Source: CAZHJG01 sp964533425 (GTDB taxonomy: Bacteria; Patescibacteriota; Saccharimonadia; Saccharimonadales; UBA4665). From it: DNA of 41,097 bases. The translations under genes were made by a program, and so were the position numbers. The notes under the pieces are model-generated. The model worked only from the letters and a program-made list of their open reading frames with translations, did not search any database and was not told where the DNA came from. Positions 1-7,903 of the stretch are shown piece after piece (positions within the stretch are counted from its first letter, which is position 1; the number at the start of each line of letters is the position of its first letter). The stretch covers positions 1 through 41,097 of the forward strand of contig CAZHJG010000004.1 in NCBI GenBank assembly GCA_964533425.1, written 5' to 3'.

Positions 1-147
1 GCAACCAAGGCCAAGAACGTTACCTTCGACAAGGTTATCGGTGGCAACACTTCTGGTGCTCGCTCAGAAGATCCAGCCGTCACGGCGCTATCTCAGAAGA
101 ACAATCACAGCAACACCGATCCCACCAACATCAAAAAGAAGAAGTAA
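1..147 (+). CDS. C-terminal end of an unidentified protein (partial)
   Basis: The reading frame is open from the first base of the window to a TAA at 145-147, giving the last 48 residues of a protein whose start lies outside. The tail is polar, rich in Asn, Ser, Thr and Lys, and ends in four lysines, so it looks like a disordered basic tail. I recognise no domain. It is convergent with the HAD-like gene, with only 5 bp between the two stop codons. Confidence 0.6.
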   Translation, partial: ATKAKNVTFDKVIGGNTSGARSEDPAVTALSQKNNHSNTDPTNIKKKK

Positions 148-152
148 GCTAA

Positions 153-758
153 TTACTTAGCCGGGTTCAGATCTGGCGTATCACTCAGCAGAATCTGGTT
201 GATTTCCTGCTCAAGTTTGGGTAGCCCTTCAAACGACAGGCTGCGCATGCCGATGTCCTCGACAAACTGACGGTATTGCGGATTACCCGAAACGGCCAAG
301 CAGGTTTTGGGTGGTTCGCCGAGCACCTGAAGCGCCGCGGCAAATAACTCATCATTAAGCAACGATACCGGCTCTTTGAAAGTCAGGGGGCTAGCTATAA
401 TCTCAAACAGGTTTTGATGCGAATTGAACGTATTGAGCAGCTCGTTTTCGGCAATACCGAGGTTGGCAACGATGCCCAGCTTCAAAAAGTGACCGTGCAA
501 GTTGCGCAAAAACGTCACCAGCTCCGGCGCGATGGTATTTTCGTGCATCGCAAACTTCGAGGCATCAACATCGGCACGTCCAGCCTTAAACTTGAGCGTG
601 CCGACAATCTGATCAAGCGTGGCCCGACCGTGATAATAATCGTCCACCTCCTGCGCCACCAACTGCTTAACCGCCGGATCCTGCACGGACTCAACATACC
701 CCGACAATAAATCAGGCGCCCAGACGCCATAAAAATCAAAGATTACCGCGCGAATCAT
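153..758 (-). CDS. HAD-superfamily-like protein, probably catalytically dead
   Basis: The 201-residue protein has the length and layout of a small HAD phosphatase. Motif I (residues 5-13) keeps the nucleophile Asp8, but the second aspartate is Tyr10. Motif II reads Val-Ala-Asn where Ser/Thr is expected. The motif III lysine is present in Lys-Glu-Pro near residue 128. The motif IV acidic pair is replaced by Ser-Gly near residue 156. The fold is therefore likely, but phosphatase chemistry is doubtful; a binding or regulatory role is an inference. The start is the ATG at 758, which lies 7 nt after an extended -10 box and has no Shine-Dalgarno site. It is convergent with the partial gene at 1-147. 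Confidence 0.7.
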   Translation of the reverse strand: MIRAVIFDFYGVWAPDLLSGYVESVQDPAVKQLVAQEVDDYYHGRATLDQIVGTLKFKAGRADVDASKFAMHENTIAPELVTFLRNLHGHFLKLGIVANLGIAENELLNTFNSHQNLFEIIASPLTFKEPVSLLNDELFAAALQVLGEPPKTCLAVSGNPQYRQFVEDIGMRSLSFEGLPKLEQEINQILLSDTPDLNPAK

Positions 759-765
759 TATCTAT

Positions 766-771
766 ATGATA
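766..771 (-). promoter_or_regulatory. Extended -10 box for a leaderless HAD-like mRNA
   Basis: On the minus strand TGC-TATCAT ends 7 nt before the ATG at 758. The transcription start would fall at or next to the A of the ATG. No Shine-Dalgarno sequence lies between them. Confidence 0.5.
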
Positions 772-827
772 GCAAAATTGCGGGCTGCAGCACTAGTGTT
801 TGACGCCAACCTAGGATTTGGTTTTAG

Positions 828-1289
828 TTATGATATGAAAGCCGTGCTGAGAGGGTCTATGTACTCTATGTCGTGTGCGTTGAAGAATTTCGCCATATTA
901 TCTAAAGCTTTTTCCTTGTCCCATTGCGCCCAAAAGGTTTCAGAAAACACGCCATCACTACCTGTAGACCATGCCGTTCGAAAGTCCTTGTCACTGAAGT
1001 CGTTTTGGCCAATGCGCAAAGTTGTCTCGTTAACTCTAGTGCATGGTTGAGACATGGCTTGTCTTGCTATGGCGTCATCACGAAAAAGGCTTCCGAGATC
1101 AGTTAACTCCACGCTTCTCTCTTGGCTAGGGCTGAATACGATTATTAAGCCGTTGCCTTTCAAATCAGCAGTCCGGGCGTGAGCAGTGAACTGCTCTATT
1201 AGTACGCTTACTTTAGAATCGACCCAGTTTAAACGCCCTTCAAAATTACTAGGCGCTGACTCACCAGGCGGCTGTACGTTCTTGTTCAT
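828..1289 (-). CDS. Hypothetical protein, about 153 residues
   Basis: I do not recognise this protein. It is soluble, with no signal peptide or membrane helix. It has a Trp-containing central part and a C-terminal segment, WAQWDKEKALDNMAKFF, that reads as an amphipathic helix. I chose the ATG at 1289 rather than an upstream in-frame TTG at 1319, because TATTAT ends 6 nt before that ATG, the same leaderless arrangement seen elsewhere in the window. Its base composition looks more A+T-rich than the housekeeping neighbours, which fits an accessory gene. It stands alone between the HAD-like gene and the tRNA-Leu gene. Confidence 0.55.
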   Translation of the reverse strand: MNKNVQPPGESAPSNFEGRLNWVDSKVSVLIEQFTAHARTADLKGNGLIIVFSPSQERSVELTDLGSLFRDDAIARQAMSQPCTRVNETTLRIGQNDFSDKDFRTAWSTGSDGVFSETFWAQWDKEKALDNMAKFFNAHDIEYIDPLSTAFIS

Positions 1290-1378
1290 ACTTAAATAAT
1301 ACAGCGCGAAATTACACAATGAAAGTATTAGCGATTTAGGAGAAGCCGTAAGCAGCAGTTTGTTTATTCTTCACTGAT

Positions 1379-1463
1379 TGGTGCGGATGAAAGGACTTGA
1401 ACCTTCACGCCTTGCGGCACTAGCTCCTAAGGCTAGCGTGTCTACCAATTCCACCACATCCGC
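1379..1463 (-). tRNA. tRNA-Leu, anticodon UAG
   Basis: The 85-nt minus-strand sequence folds as a class II tRNA. A 7-bp acceptor stem pairs 1457-1463 with 1383-1389. The D-arm contains TGGTGGAATTGGTAGACACG, the anticodon loop is CT-TAG-GA, and there is a long variable arm. The T-arm loop is GGTTCAAGTCC. The discriminator base is A and CCA is encoded at 1381-1379. A UAG anticodon reads CUN leucine codons. The gene begins 12 nt beyond the rsmD stop codon, so it may be processed from the rsmD transcript; a TAAAAT box in the short spacer could also drive it. Confidence 0.93.
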
Positions 1464-1475
1464 GTCTCTGTTATT

Positions 1476-2006
1476 TTACTCAATCCGGCGGTAAAAAACC
1501 AGCTGGGCGTCGCCGTAGTCCTTTGTCGACACCAGATCGTACCAGGCTGGCAGCTCCAGGGCGGCTGTCGGCGGCAAGGAGAGCACCAGCAAGCCGCCGG
1601 TTTTGACCCGCTCGGCCAACTTAATGAGTAGGGTTACGCTCACGTCATCATAGGGTGGATCGCACAGCACGAGGTCAAAGAATTCGTTGGTCGTCGACAG
1701 CCAAGCGCTGGCCGAGGCTTTGACCAGTTTAACCTGAGATTTGAGCTTCAGCGCAATGATGTTTTCATCGATGGCGCGCTGGGCGGCTTTGTCGGAGTCG
1801 ATGGCGACGACCCGCTCAGCACCCCGGCTGACGGCTTCAAAGCTAAGGGCACCGCTGCCAGCAAAGGCGTCAAGCACCGTCAGACCCTGCAACTCACCAA
1901 GCGCGTTGAACAGGGCGCCCCGGATCTTATCGCTCATCGGATGCGTGCGATGCCCGCGTGGGCTGACGAACGTACGGCCTCCGAGCGATCCGGCAATAAT
2001 GCGCAT
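1476..2006 (-). CDS. rsmD: 16S rRNA (guanine-966 N2)-methyltransferase RsmD
   Basis: The 176-residue protein is a class I SAM-dependent methyltransferase that modifies G966 of 16S rRNA. It begins with the family signature MRIIAGSLGGR. It then carries the family's conserved Arg-Gly-Ala-Leu-Phe-Asn motif, the SAM-binding loop DAFAGSGALSFEAVSRGA near residue 45, and the catalytic NPPY-type motif as DPPYDD near residue 118. Length matches the family. The ATG at 2006 is preceded by GAGG at a 7-nt distance. It follows the phospholipase-like gene by 8 bp and precedes the tRNA-Leu, so the three are probably one transcript. Confidence 0.93.
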   Translation of the reverse strand: MRIIAGSLGGRTFVSPRGHRTHPMSDKIRGALFNALGELQGLTVLDAFAGSGALSFEAVSRGAERVVAIDSDKAAQRAIDENIIALKLKSQVKLVKASASAWLSTTNEFFDLVLCDPPYDDVSVTLLIKLAERVKTGGLLVLSLPPTAALELPAWYDLVSTKDYGDAQLVFYRRIE

Positions 2007-2014
2007 TGGCCGCC

Positions 2015-2833
2015 TCAGGTCGCCTTCACCAGGCCAGCATCAACGGCGGCAGCGTACCATACCAGGGCCACAGCCTGCACCAACAACGGCGCCAAGTGGC
2101 GTCGCACTCGGCGAGCTAGCGGCAATGTCCAGCCTGACTCGTAAAACAGATCATACAGCTCAAGCCGAGCCACATCTTGGGCCAGTTTACGGAACCACTG
2201 GGCCAGCGGCTGAGCGTTGAACTCAGCAATCTTATCCGGCGTCGGCTGCCCGCGCTGGGCTCTAAAGGGTGCGATCAAGACGGCGATGCCGGCTTCAAAG
2301 GCCGCGTGGGTGGTGAACAGGCCCTTCGGCCCCCACATTTTCCAGTTGTTTTTTACTTGGCCACTGGCGGTGCTGCCGGGCAGTATGATTTTTTTGGAAA
2401 TCGTCGTGCGCTCACTGATATCAGCCCCCTCGCTCAACTCCACGAGCTTTTCTTCGTATGGATAATGGTGCGCCGGCGTCAGGCCGTCCACGATGGCATG
2501 TGACAACCAGGCGGCTTCGAAGGAGGCTCGCACCTCGTCGGCGTCTTTAAGGGCGTCAACCAACTTAGCGTAGTGGCCTTCGATCAGTTTGATCAGTTGG
2601 GTGTCATCGAGGTCGAACGGTTGCATATAATGCCATGGCTCATCGATAGCCGGGCTTTTACGCTTGATGCCGTCGGGGCCGTTCTTACCCTCGAAGTGCA
2701 GTATTAAATTGGTGCTTGGAAAACGGCAACTGGGCGCCAGCCGCTCCAGCTGACGGCGGGCCAGGCGGTCAATCTTCTGGTGAGCGCCCAGCAGGCGACC
2801 GGAAAAGGCGGTGATGGTGGAGCCGGAATACAC
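2015..2833 (-). CDS. Zinc-dependent phospholipase C-like protein
   Basis: The helical protein resembles the zinc-dependent phospholipase C / S1-P1 nuclease-like fold. A conserved segment, LSHAIVDGLTPAHHYPYEE, carries the His-x3-Asp and His-His residues that bind zinc in that family. A further His lies in LGAHQKID near the N terminus. The substrate cannot be told from sequence. A longer frame runs up to 2902, but its first 23 codons come from an inverted repeat. The GTG at 2833 has AAAGG 6-7 nt upstream and is the better start, giving 272 residues. No clear signal peptide remains with that start. It sits between recG and rsmD on the same strand. Confidence 0.6.
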   Translation of the reverse strand: MYSGSTITAFSGRLLGAHQKIDRLARRQLERLAPSCRFPSTNLILHFEGKNGPDGIKRKSPAIDEPWHYMQPFDLDDTQLIKLIEGHYAKLVDALKDADEVRASFEAAWLSHAIVDGLTPAHHYPYEEKLVELSEGADISERTTISKKIILPGSTASGQVKNNWKMWGPKGLFTTHAAFEAGIAVLIAPFRAQRGQPTPDKIAEFNAQPLAQWFRKLAQDVARLELYDLFYESGWTLPLARRVRRHLAPLLVQAVALVWYAAAVDAGLVKAT

Positions 2834-2848
2834 AATTAGCCTTTCGCC

Positions 2849-2938
2849 GAAGCAAGAAGTAAGAAGCAAGAAGCAAGGGCTAGTCGCCAGCCCGGCTTGC
2901 ACTCCCCTTGCTTCTTGCTTCTTACTTCTTGCTGCTTC
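2849..2938. repeat. Heptad-unit inverted repeat in the recG-phospholipase gap
   Basis: The left arm is four tandem 7-bp units (GAAGCAA, GAAGTAA, GAAGCAA, GAAGCAA) from 2849 to 2876. The right arm repeats them in reverse complement from 2908 to 2935. Positions 2852-2879 and 2905-2932 form a perfect 28-bp stem with a 25-nt loop. The element ends 1 bp from the recG stop codon and begins a few bases before the Shine-Dalgarno site of the next gene, so it fills the intercistronic gap. Confidence 0.9.
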
Positions 2939-2939
2939 A

Positions 2940-4979
2940 TTAATTGAGATTGGTCACCGCACGCAAGCGCGTGACGTGCTTCATAAGCTCTTCATATTGT
3001 AACAGACCACCGTCGCCTTCATCGATAAGCTTTTGAGCGGCGGCTCGGGCCTCGGCTATCAGTTTGGTGTCGGTGAACTTGGCGATGCGCAGGTCCAGTT
3101 GGCCATGTTGTGAAGTGCCATAAATCGCCCCCGGCCCGCGCAGCTCCAGATCGAGCTCGGCCAATCGGAAACCATCCTGGCTGCTTTCCAGAGCTCTCAA
3201 CCGGCGGGTTGGCGGCCGCGAATCACTGAGCATTAGATAGCAGTAGCCCTGGTGCCCGCTGCGCCCAATCCGGCCTCGTAGCTGGTGCAGCTGCGCCAGA
3301 CCGAAACGCTCGGCGCTCTCTATCAGCATAATCGTGGCGTTGGGCACATCCACACCGACCTCAATCACTGTGGTCGAGACTAGAATATCCAGCTGACCTT
3401 TCACAAACCGCTCCATGACCGCTTGCTTCTCCGCGGCCTTCAGCCGACCATGCAATAGACCCACCCGACGGTGCTTAAACTCGTGCTGGCTGAGGCGCTC
3501 GTACACCTGCTCAGTCGAATTGGCGTCGAGACTGTCCGATTCAGTGATCAGCGGGCAAACCACGAACATTTGGCGGCCGGCAGCCAGCTCGGTATCGAGC
3601 TTCTCGTAGAGGCGCTCTGCCGCGTTCGGCGACACTATTTTGGTAATAATTGGTTGGCGACCGGCCGGCTTTTGATCAAGCACCGAAATGTCTAGCTCGC
3701 CGTAGAGGGTCAAGGCTAGCGAACGCGGAATCGGCGTAGCCGTAAGACTCAGCACGTGTGGCATGTGACCAGCCTTGGCCATCAATGCCTTGCGCTGCTC
3801 CACGCCAAACCGATGCTGCTCATCGACCACAATCAGCGCCAGCTTGTCCATATTGACCTTTTCCTGAATCAGCGCCTGGGTGCCCACGATAAAGCCCGCT
3901 TCACCTCGCTCAATACTGTCGTGCGCCTTGCGTTTTTGCACAGCCGTCAGACTGCCGACCAGCAAGGCCACCTTTTTCTCATAGCCGAGCGCCTGTAGTA
4001 AGTCGTAGACCGTATCCGCGTGCTGACGAGCCAGCAGCTCGGTCGGAGCCATCAGCGCCACCTGCCAATCCTGCGCCAAAGCCATCAGCGCTGCCATAGT
4101 GGCGACCACCGTTTTGCCTGATCCCACATCACCCTCCACCAGTCGGTTCATTGGCTCAGATTTTTGCAGATCCAAATAGACTTGCCAGATGCTGCGGCGC
4201 TGGGCATCGGTCAGGTCAAACGGCAGATGCGCCACAAAATCCCGCGCCAGTTGCTCCTGAAACGGGATGGCCAGCGCCGCTTCGCGCTGGTTCTCCTGCT
4301 TGTTGAGCAGGCTGGCTAACGTTAAGCGAAAAACTTCTTCAAACCCCAGCCGGCGTCTCACCGCGGTCAATTGTTCTTTGGACTCCGGGAAATGCAACCC
4401 CTCAGCGGCCGCCGCCCGACCGATCAGGTCATGCTCCTTCAGTACCCACTTTGGCAAGGTTTCCGGCAAGCTGCGTATGATCGGCAGCGCCTGCGCCATA
4501 GCCGCTCGGATTTGTCGAGAAGTCAGGCCCTTCGTCTCGCGGTAAACCGGCAGGATGCGGGCCGTGCTCAGCGTCAGCTCGCTGACCATCTCCACGCCCG
4601 GGTTCATAATCGCAAAACGCTGCCGGCTGAGCTCGTACTGCCCGGAAATATAGTAGGCCTGGCCGCCCTTCAACGCCGCTGCCCGGTACGGCTGGTTAAA
4701 CCACACCAGCCGCACACTGCCACTGTCGTCGCTAGCTACGGCCTCTGTGATGTGCATGCCCCGCCGCACGTAGCGGCCCTTGGCCTCCTTGATAACCGCC
4801 TCGATGGTGACCGGCCCCGGCCTGAGGTGAGCAATTGGCGTCACCTCTGAAAAATCTTCGTACCGCCGAGGGTAATGATCGATAAGGTCAGCCACAGTTT
4901 TGATACCGAGCAGGTTGAATTTTTTAGCCAGCGCCTCACCTACCCCTTTTAACTCCTCGATCGGGCTCTTTGCTGTCAT
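2940..4979 (-). CDS. recG: ATP-dependent DNA helicase RecG
   Basis: RecG remodels stalled replication forks and branch-migrates Holliday junctions. The 679-residue protein has the full family layout: an N-terminal wedge/OB domain, Walker A GDVGSGKTVVA near residue 283, the DEQH box in VVDEQHRFGVEQR, motif III TATPIPRSLALT, and a C-terminal helicase domain with QLRGRIGRSG. The start is the ATG at 4979; TATACT ends 6 nt before it and there is no spaced Shine-Dalgarno, so the message is probably leaderless. Downstream lie the phospholipase-like gene and rsmD. It is divergent from the orphan at 5074. Confidence 0.97.
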   Translation of the reverse strand: MTAKSPIEELKGVGEALAKKFNLLGIKTVADLIDHYPRRYEDFSEVTPIAHLRPGPVTIEAVIKEAKGRYVRRGMHITEAVASDDSGSVRLVWFNQPYRAAALKGGQAYYISGQYELSRQRFAIMNPGVEMVSELTLSTARILPVYRETKGLTSRQIRAAMAQALPIIRSLPETLPKWVLKEHDLIGRAAAAEGLHFPESKEQLTAVRRRLGFEEVFRLTLASLLNKQENQREAALAIPFQEQLARDFVAHLPFDLTDAQRRSIWQVYLDLQKSEPMNRLVEGDVGSGKTVVATMAALMALAQDWQVALMAPTELLARQHADTVYDLLQALGYEKKVALLVGSLTAVQKRKAHDSIERGEAGFIVGTQALIQEKVNMDKLALIVVDEQHRFGVEQRKALMAKAGHMPHVLSLTATPIPRSLALTLYGELDISVLDQKPAGRQPIITKIVSPNAAERLYEKLDTELAAGRQMFVVCPLITESDSLDANSTEQVYERLSQHEFKHRRVGLLHGRLKAAEKQAVMERFVKGQLDILVSTTVIEVGVDVPNATIMLIESAERFGLAQLHQLRGRIGRSGHQGYCYLMLSDSRPPTRRLRALESSQDGFRLAELDLELRGPGAIYGTSQHGQLDLRIAKFTDTKLIAEARAAAQKLIDEGDGGLLQYEELMKHVTRLRAVTNLN

Positions 4980-4985
4980 GCTTCC

Positions 4986-5067
4986 AGTATACGGGTATAC
5001 ATATCCATGGCCATTTGCGGCGCTGTCAATAATCCAACAGTTGCGCTGAGGCCAGTCTTGTTACAAT
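4986..5067. promoter_or_regulatory. Divergent promoters recG / orphan 5074
   Basis: For recG the minus strand has TATACT (4986-4991), 6 nt before the ATG. It lies inside the palindrome GTATAC-GG-GTATAC (4987-5000), which could be an operator. For the rightward gene TGT-TACAAT (box at 5062-5067) ends 6 nt before the ATG at 5074. Both arrangements predict leaderless mRNAs. Confidence 0.5.
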
Positions 5068-5073
5068 GCCGTT

Positions 5074-5502
5074 ATGGCGATCAGGGAAAAACTTCCGACC
5101 TGGAGAAGCAGACACCGGCTTAGGCTCACTGAGTTCGGCATGTTGCCCGTGGTGCTTGATGAAGTAGCTACCGGTAGTTTAGAGATAGGCGCAGATGAGC
5201 GACACCAGGAACTCAACCGTCGGCGAGCTCGGTTTGCTAGAGACCAATACGCGTACATGCTAGACCGTAGCACAGAGGCCCACGGCGTGACGGCTCCGAC
5301 ATTTGAGAGCTGGGAGGCGGAGGTATATCTCAGTCCCTCGACCCGAAGGTTTTTTTCGACGGCCGTAGGGGCAGCAATTGACCGCCGGGAAGCCGCCAAA
5401 CCTAAAGATGTAGCTCAGATCGAAGCTCGTGGTGCAACTCCCGAGGAAATTGACCTCCTCAAAAGTCTCAACGCCGCGTTGAGTCGCAAATCAGTGACGT
5501 AG
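5074..5502 (+). CDS. Hypothetical protein, 142 residues
   Basis: I do not recognise this protein. It is soluble and charged, with Arg-rich helices in the first 75 residues and a helical, Lys/Glu-rich C terminus. There is no signal peptide or membrane segment. The ATG at 5074 is supported by an extended -10 box ending 6 nt upstream, as in other genes of this window. It is transcribed alone to the right, divergent from recG and convergent with the methyltransferase, whose stop lies 38 bp away. Confidence 0.55.
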   Translation: MAIREKLPTWRSRHRLRLTEFGMLPVVLDEVATGSLEIGADERHQELNRRRARFARDQYAYMLDRSTEAHGVTAPTFESWEAEVYLSPSTRRFFSTAVGAAIDRREAAKPKDVAQIEARGATPEEIDLLKSLNAALSRKSVT

Positions 5503-5540
5503 TAGGAGCTTCCTAATAAGGGTGCTCAGGCGCTGCGGCC

Positions 5541-6344
5541 CTAGTGGGCGCGAGCCTTGCGCACCAGGAAAAAGATACTGGGCCCGAAGTAAATGGTGGC
5601 CAGCGGCCGTTGCAATACCTTTTCGGCGCCGAGCATGACTTCGCGCGGCATAATCTTCTTGAGACGAACGCTCCGGAGGTTGGAAACCGACAGGGTGGCC
5701 TCAACCTGCAAACCAGAATGCTCCAACTGGCGCAACACGGTGTAGGGGTTGTGGTTAACAAAGGGGATTTCCTCCTCGCGACGGTTTTCGGGCGAGCGGA
5801 TGTCCACCGGTTTGACCGGCATGCGCTCCAGGCGCGTCATGTGCTTGAGTCGGTTGCGGATGTGCAGATAATTAGCCACCTCGACAATGGCATAGCCCTT
5901 GGGCGCTAAAACACGCGCGATCTCACCGAACTCAGCGCTCGGGTCCGGTAAATGATGCATCACCCGGATCATGGTCACCAAGTCCACCGAGCCGGCTTTA
6001 AACTTCAGATCGTCAGCCTGCATGAGCTTGCGCTTGATTCTGGGGTGTCCCTTGAGAAATTCGCTAGCGATATCCAGCTGCTGCTGCGAGGGCTCAGCCA
6101 GCGTTACTTCGTCGGCATAGTGTTCGAGGAGCAGGCAGAGGCGGCCATAACCGCCGCCAACATCTACCGCTGAGCCAACGTGCTTACCCTTGAGCAATTT
6201 ACGAATAGCCATCTCTTCGGCAGCATGCTCGTAGTCTCTGCCTTTCCAGTATTTAAGATAGTTATGCTTGGGATCGTTATATTGGTCAGCCCGCTTTTTG
6301 TGTGATGGTTTAGGGGCTGCGGGGGCTGTTTTTGACTTAGCCAT
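5541..6344 (-). CDS. Class I SAM-dependent methyltransferase
   Basis: The 267-residue protein has a Methyltransf_11-type core. The SAM-binding motif I is VDVGGGYGRL near residue 60, followed by an acidic strand end, and the post-I strand VDLVTMIRVMHHLPDP is near residue 120. Then comes the family's typical LAPKGYAIVEVAN strand. The first 25 residues are Lys-rich and probably disordered. The C-terminal part contains basic segments (LKKIMPR). The substrate is unknown; similar proteins act on small molecules or lipids. The ATG at 6344 has AGAGGT about 9 nt upstream. A promoter lies in the tyrS-methyltransferase gap, so it can be expressed apart from tyrS. Confidence 0.8.
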   Translation of the reverse strand: MAKSKTAPAAPKPSHKKRADQYNDPKHNYLKYWKGRDYEHAAEEMAIRKLLKGKHVGSAVDVGGGYGRLCLLLEHYADEVTLAEPSQQQLDIASEFLKGHPRIKRKLMQADDLKFKAGSVDLVTMIRVMHHLPDPSAEFGEIARVLAPKGYAIVEVANYLHIRNRLKHMTRLERMPVKPVDIRSPENRREEEIPFVNHNPYTVLRQLEHSGLQVEATLSVSNLRSVRLKKIMPREVMLGAEKVLQRPLATIYFGPSIFFLVRKARAH

Positions 6345-6415
6345 TGGGGTGTTACCTCTATGATTCAGTGTATCAGGCTCGCTTTTTTTCGATAGAATGT
6401 GGCGAGTAGCCTTTT

Positions 6416-6424
6416 ATTATACCA
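6416..6424 (-). promoter_or_regulatory. Extended -10 promoter for the methyltransferase
   Basis: The minus strand reads TGG-TATAAT just after the tyrS stop codon. This would start a transcript with a leader of about 65 nt that includes the AGAGGT Shine-Dalgarno site. A second -10-like TACACT lies closer to the gene. Confidence 0.5.
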
Positions 6425-6432
6425 TCCACTCA

Positions 6433-7683
6433 TTAACTCGCTAACTCCACGAGGGCTGAGTCCTCGTACCGCTTCCCTCGGCGTAGCAATAGTCGTCCAT
6501 TTTCGAAGTGCTCAGGACTGAGGTTTTCGGTAGTGACGGCTTGCCCGTTGATGTAAACGCCGCCGCCGGAACTAACGCGTCGACCCTCACTCTTAGAGGC
6601 CACCAGTCCGCTTTGTGCCAGTACTTCGGCAATTTCCGCATCTTGATGCGTTTTCACACTGGGAATTTCCTGGCGAAGCGTTGTCAGTTCTTCGTCGCTG
6701 GCCTCGGCCAGCGAGCGCTGCCCGGTCAGATACGCCGTCACGGCTTCGGCAATGTGCGCCTGAGATTCGCCATGAACCAGCGTCGTTACTTCATGAGCCA
6801 GGCGCTTTTGGGCTACGCGCTTGCCTGGGTCGCGGCGATGCCCGTTTATTACTTCTTCGACCGCTTCCCGCGACAAAAACGTATAAATCTTCAGGTAGCC
6901 TTCGACGCCTTCATCGTCGCAGTTAATCCAGAATTGGTAGAACTGGGTGGGCGTGGTTTTTCCCGGGTCCAGCCAGATGGCGCCGGCCTCGGTTTTGCCG
7001 AACTTAGCACCGGTGGACTTGTTGACAACCAGCGGCGCAGACCAGACATGCGCCTCATTGCCGGAGATGCGTCGGATGAGTTCCACGCCGGCAATGCTGT
7101 TACCCCACTGATCGGCGCCACAGACTTGCAGCGTCACGCCGTGCTCGCGATGCAGGTGCAGAAAATCGTAGCCCTGAATAAGCGAATAGCTGAACTCGGC
7201 GTAGCTGATCCCGGCGCCGTCCTCGCGCAGCCGGCTTTGCACAAACTCCCGGCCGAGCATCTGGCGCATGGGCACGTGCTTGCCGATTTCGCGCAGGAAG
7301 GCCAGGTAGCCGTAGTCTTTAAACCAGTCATAGTTATCAACGACCTCAAAGGGTTGACCGGCAAAAACACGCTGGTACTGGGCAGCGATTTTTTGTTTAT
7401 TGTGCCCGATTTCTTCTGGCGATAACAGATCGCGTTCCTGGGTTTTACCATCGGGATCGCCGATCATGCCGGTGGCGCCCCCCACCAGCAGAACCGCCTT
7501 ATGGCCATGCGTGATAAAATGCCGCACCATCATGGCGGCCGCCAAATTGCCGATGGTCATCGAATCAGCGCTCGGATCGACACCCCAGTAAAAGGTTATG
7601 GGGTCACCGTCCAGCGCCGTAATGTCTTTATAAGTCGTCTGGTTGACGAAGCCGCGCCAGGTGAGCTCTTCGGACAGGGTCAT
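6433..7683 (-). CDS. tyrS: Tyrosyl-tRNA synthetase
   Basis: TyrRS charges tRNA-Tyr. The 416-residue protein has the class I catalytic domain, the tyrosine-binding Gln-Gly-Tyr-Asp-Phe segment, the Gly-Ala-Asp-Gln-Trp-Gly-Asn motif, the KMSKS-equivalent KFGKT, and a C-terminal S4 RNA-binding domain from about residue 345. The HIGH motif is unusual: at residues 43-46 it reads Thr-Ile-Gly-Asn, so both histidines are absent. The ATG at 7683 has AAGGAT a few bases upstream and TATACT at 7712-7717 on the minus strand. There is no sign of a T-box leader. Confidence 0.95.
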   Translation of the reverse strand: MTLSEELTWRGFVNQTTYKDITALDGDPITFYWGVDPSADSMTIGNLAAAMMVRHFITHGHKAVLLVGGATGMIGDPDGKTQERDLLSPEEIGHNKQKIAAQYQRVFAGQPFEVVDNYDWFKDYGYLAFLREIGKHVPMRQMLGREFVQSRLREDGAGISYAEFSYSLIQGYDFLHLHREHGVTLQVCGADQWGNSIAGVELIRRISGNEAHVWSAPLVVNKSTGAKFGKTEAGAIWLDPGKTTPTQFYQFWINCDDEGVEGYLKIYTFLSREAVEEVINGHRRDPGKRVAQKRLAHEVTTLVHGESQAHIAEAVTAYLTGQRSLAEASDEELTTLRQEIPSVKTHQDAEIAEVLAQSGLVASKSEGRRVSSGGGVYINGQAVTTENLSPEHFENGRLLLRRGKRYEDSALVELAS

Positions 7684-7881
7684 GCTTTATCCTTATGCAT
7701 CTGTTTTCATTAGTATAACGCAAAAGACCGGGCAAATCCCAGATAGCAGATGGCAAAGGTTTGATAGGCGGCGTTTGGCTCATTTTCGCTCCTCTATTGT
7801 GCCCCTGAGCGGCCCGGGCCGGCAACTGAGCACAAGCTGAGAATTTGCCGATTAAAACGTAGGCTTTTTTATGAATGTGTT

Positions 7882-7890
7882 TGGTATAAT
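7882..7890 (+). promoter_or_regulatory. Extended -10 promoter of the PBP gene
   Basis: TGG-TATAAT is a perfect extended -10. No good -35 lies 16-18 bp upstream. The predicted start falls near 7897, a few bases before the ATG of the small upstream frame at 7904. Confidence 0.65.
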
Positions 7891-7903
7891 GAGCGTAATA
7901 GAC

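Noticed and set aside
2834..2902. The longer N terminus of the phospholipase-like protein
   Set aside because: These 23 codons come from the right-hand inverted repeat and look like low-complexity read-through; GTG at 2833 has a ribosome binding site.
2849..2938. The regular short repeats here and at 37869-37933 as small CRISPR arrays
   Set aside because: Units are only 7 bp, with no unique spacers, and are arranged as inverted arms. No cas gene is in the window.
7760..7860. A structured RNA (SRP-like) in the tyrS-PBP gap
   Set aside because: The G+C-rich part can pair locally but does not match the SRP RNA conserved core or any other RNA I know.
7684..7880. A T-box riboswitch upstream of tyrS
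   Set aside because: No T-box consensus or specifier hairpin is visible; the -10 box is only about 30 bp from the start codon, so there is no room for one.
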